The notes under the pieces were generated by a model. That model saw only the letters and a program-made list of their open reading frames with translations, was not told the DNA's origin and searched no databases. DNA of 59,500 nt from Cryptomeria japonica (Eukaryota > Streptophyta > Pinopsida > Cupressales > Cupressaceae): assembly GCF_030272615.1 (NCBI RefSeq), contig NC_081408.1, forward strand, positions 609,184,173 through 609,243,672. Reading direction: 5' to 3'. The position numbers and the translations under genes are program-made. This document shows, one piece after another, positions 57,440 through 59,500 of the stretch (position 1 is the stretch's first letter; the number at the start of each line of letters is the position of its first letter).

Positions 57440-58563
57440 TGTTGATGCTTAAAATTTCTCTCAAAACAACAACCTTATGGGAAGTTCAATGAAGGGAATT
57501 GCACATCACTGAACAACCTCCGAGATTTTAGAAGTCGTCTCTTCATTTGAAATGGGAAAAGGGGAAGGAAAATGCTAAAAGTAAACTAAGGAGATGTGCT
57601 AAAGATTTAAGATTCTAAACATTCAAAGCATAAAAAAGCATACATCATGTGCACAATTTAAAGACTTGACAATTCAATAATCAAAATAGCTAAAATCTTA
57701 AGATTCAGTGTAAGCATAATATGACTTAAACATAACACCGAATTGAAAAAGTCTGCGACATGATTCAACCAGTAAAAGTTATGCTTAATATCTTAGAAGT
57801 TTATACAGAGAGCAAATTTTCAACTCGTACTCCACGAATAAACATAAAGGCCTGAAATCGACAAAGTCTGATTATCTATCTTCCATAAAACTGAAAACAA
57901 TACTAAAGTCCAAGTAAGATCAAAATTGTCTTTTGTGTGAACCTCGTAAAATGATTTTTGATTACCCTTTGGCAACAGAGAGTCCCCAGAAAATAGAAAA
58001 GATTCCCCTCACTAGTCGTGTGACTGCTCCAACAAACCGATTCCCTGAATGGCTTGCACAATCTCCAAGGTGGACGCATGTCCTCAGATCATGCCTCTAC
58101 AATCATCATTGAGTCGTGAGGAACTTCAAAATTATGTTCTCCCTACGCATGGTTGGTCGATTGGATATTGAGACACATGGCAGCTAGGCGAGATTCCCTT
58201 TCGCTTTTCATCCCTTTCCTTATGAAAGGTCCACGATTGTGATACGTGGCTGAAGGTGGAACCTCTCGGCCCTTCTCCATTTTCTTTGCAGGAAAACCCC
58301 ACAGGCCAGACACATGGCGAGCATGCAAGACATTTTGGTGAGTTTGCTTTCCTTCCATAAGAAAACCCTGCCATGAGACACGTGGCATGTAAGATCAAAC
58401 TTGCTTGTAAGCCCAAGCAAGGATGCAAGGAAAAGGACACGTGACAGCGCAACGAGACTTTACAAAGCCAAGGTAAAAGTGTCGATCCAAAAACGCGCCT
58501 TGCTTACACGTGGCGAGAAAGGAAAGAGAGTCCTTAATAGATTCGGGAAACAAAGTTAAGACA
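57440..58563 (-). repeat. 5' LTR of G
   Basis: It begins TGTTGATGCTTAAAATTTC on the plus strand and matches the split 3' copy, including ACACATGGC and CACGTGGC-like words and the phrase CCTTAATAGATTCG near the end. The two copies differ at very roughly 10 percent of compared positions. Confidence 0.88.
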
Positions 58564-58861
58564 AGAGCTGTGATGCAGCTAGAGTCCCTGCCTTTTGCCA
58601 AAAAAATGACATTTGTTCTATGTTTGTATTGAATAATGTTTAAGATACATCGAAGAGGTATCTATTAGTTGCATACTCTTGTGTATTAAATGAGGTCAAT
58701 TGTTAGGCGATGTTTAGCAAGTGATGTCAATTTGTGCAACAAAGGTGTTAATGAAAAAATGGTATCTTCAAATCAACTAAGAATCTGTTTATAAAGATCC
58801 AATCAGTAGTGAAATAAAACCTATGAATCAAGAAGATAATTAAACTAATGTTATGTTCATA
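58564..58861. other. Flank, nothing recognised
   Basis: Unremarkable AT-rich sequence between the G LTR and the polypurine tract. Confidence 0.5.
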
Positions 58862-59460
58862 ATAGAAAGAGAGGGAGAGGTGGAGTGGGGAAGAGTGGGA
58901 GAGAGCGGGTAAGAAGATAGAGATAAAAAAGGTATAGATAAAGATGGAAATGGAGGAAAGGGATATGGAGAGAGTGAGAGGAGGAGAGAGGGAGAGAGAT
59001 TAAAGAGATGAGATGGGGATAGATAGAAATGAAAGAGGTAAATATGTAGAGGTAGAAAGGTAGAGATCTAGGGATAGAGAAAGATAAATATAGAGATAAG
59101 AAGTAATATATAGATATAAATAGAGTGAGGGAGAGATATAAGGGTGGAGAGAGAGGACAAGGTAATAAGATAGAGATAAAGGGAGAGTTGGGAGAAGTAT
59201 GGAGAGATAGAGATAAAGATACAATGCGATATAAATATTGAGGCCTAAGAATAGTAAGAGGGACAGAGAGGGAAAAAGAAAGAGAGATGCAAATGAATAG
59301 ATAGACACATGTCTAAAGATAGAGGGAGCAGGAGGAAGAGAGCGAGAAAAAAAGGGAGAAAAAGCAAAAGAGATAGCAATATATAGATGAAGATAGAGAA
59401 GGAAAGATAAATGTACATGGTGATATAGAGTGCTAGAGGGTAATAAGGATCCATTTGCAA
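58862..59460. repeat. 600-bp polypurine tract, GA/GATA-rich
   Basis: The plus strand is almost wholly A and G with interspersed T and very little C, built from GAGA, AGATA and GGGAGA words. The opposite strand translates to Ser/Leu/Tyr/Pro-rich open frames that are artefacts of this composition. Confidence 0.9.
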
Positions 59461-59500
59461 TGTGCTATTATATTTGTTATAAGGAGGTAGAAGGAGATGA

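Larger units (their letters stand above)
37525..58563 (-). mobile_element. Large Ty3/Gypsy element G, split by Copia F
   Basis: G reads on the minus strand. Its LTRs are 57440-58563 (5') and 37525-37566 plus 44277-45394 (3', interrupted by F). Without F it is about 14.3 kb. Order from right to left: PBS candidate, gag, protease, an RNase H-like domain, RT, RNase H, integrase, then 6 kb with extra coding remnants on both strands before the 3' LTR. Large size and extra 3' ORFs recall the Tat/Ogre-type Gypsy group, but the RNase H order is not the usual one. The outer flanks (GTATC and AGAGC) do not match, so the exact ends are uncertain. Confidence 0.85.

Noticed and set aside
59000-59460. Long minus-strand open frames rich in Leu, Ser, Tyr and Pro
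   Set aside because: They are translations of a polypurine repeat; lack of stops follows from composition.

Overview
This window looks like intergenic DNA from a large, repeat-rich vascular plant genome. I found no convincing intact host gene. Nearly everything recognisable is LTR retrotransposon sequence, stacked in nested layers and decayed by stops and frameshifts. The old LTR pairs, the mixture of Copia and Gypsy lineages and the Gypsy domain orders suggest a gymnosperm or similar large-genome plant, but that is an inference.

Layout. 1-4850: Copia element A (minus strand), cut by the window edge, with its 5' LTR at 3710-4850. 4906-11131: a complete but dead Ty3/Gypsy chromovirus X (minus), with both LTRs, a perfect 5-bp target-site duplication (TSD, AATGT), an initiator-Met-type primer-binding site (PBS), gag, protease, RT-RNase H, integrase and a broken chromodomain. 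11137-13191: AT-rich DNA with a 572-bp-spaced duplication. 13192-22553: LTR element B (plus), which lacks pol and inserted into the second copy of that duplication; its 3' LTR is split by a solo LTR C (21015-22493, TSD CTCTC). 22559-25016: AT-rich DNA, then an LTR-like remnant. 25017-34791: small non-autonomous LTR element D (minus), split by Copia element E (27348-34312, plus). 34792-37524: AT-rich DNA with low-complexity tracts. 37525-58563: a large Gypsy element G (minus), whose 3' LTR is split by Copia element F (37567-44271, plus, TSD ATGGG). 58862-59460: a long polypurine tract.

Gene content. A and F are related Copia polyproteins. F is the best preserved: a single reading frame with five stops and two frameshifts. 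E is a different Copia lineage, full of TAG stops where glutamine is expected. X has the classic chromovirus order. G carries two RNase H-like domains, one of them upstream of RT, plus extra coding remnants between integrase and the 3' LTR, including a candidate ORF on the opposite strand. B and D lack pol but share a related, unrecognised ORF next to their 3' LTRs.

The most interesting points are the RNase H arrangement in G, the shared orphan ORF of B and D, the exon-like blocks inside B, and several near-perfect local tandem duplications inside otherwise old transposon DNA. All sequence comparisons were made by eye and are approximate.
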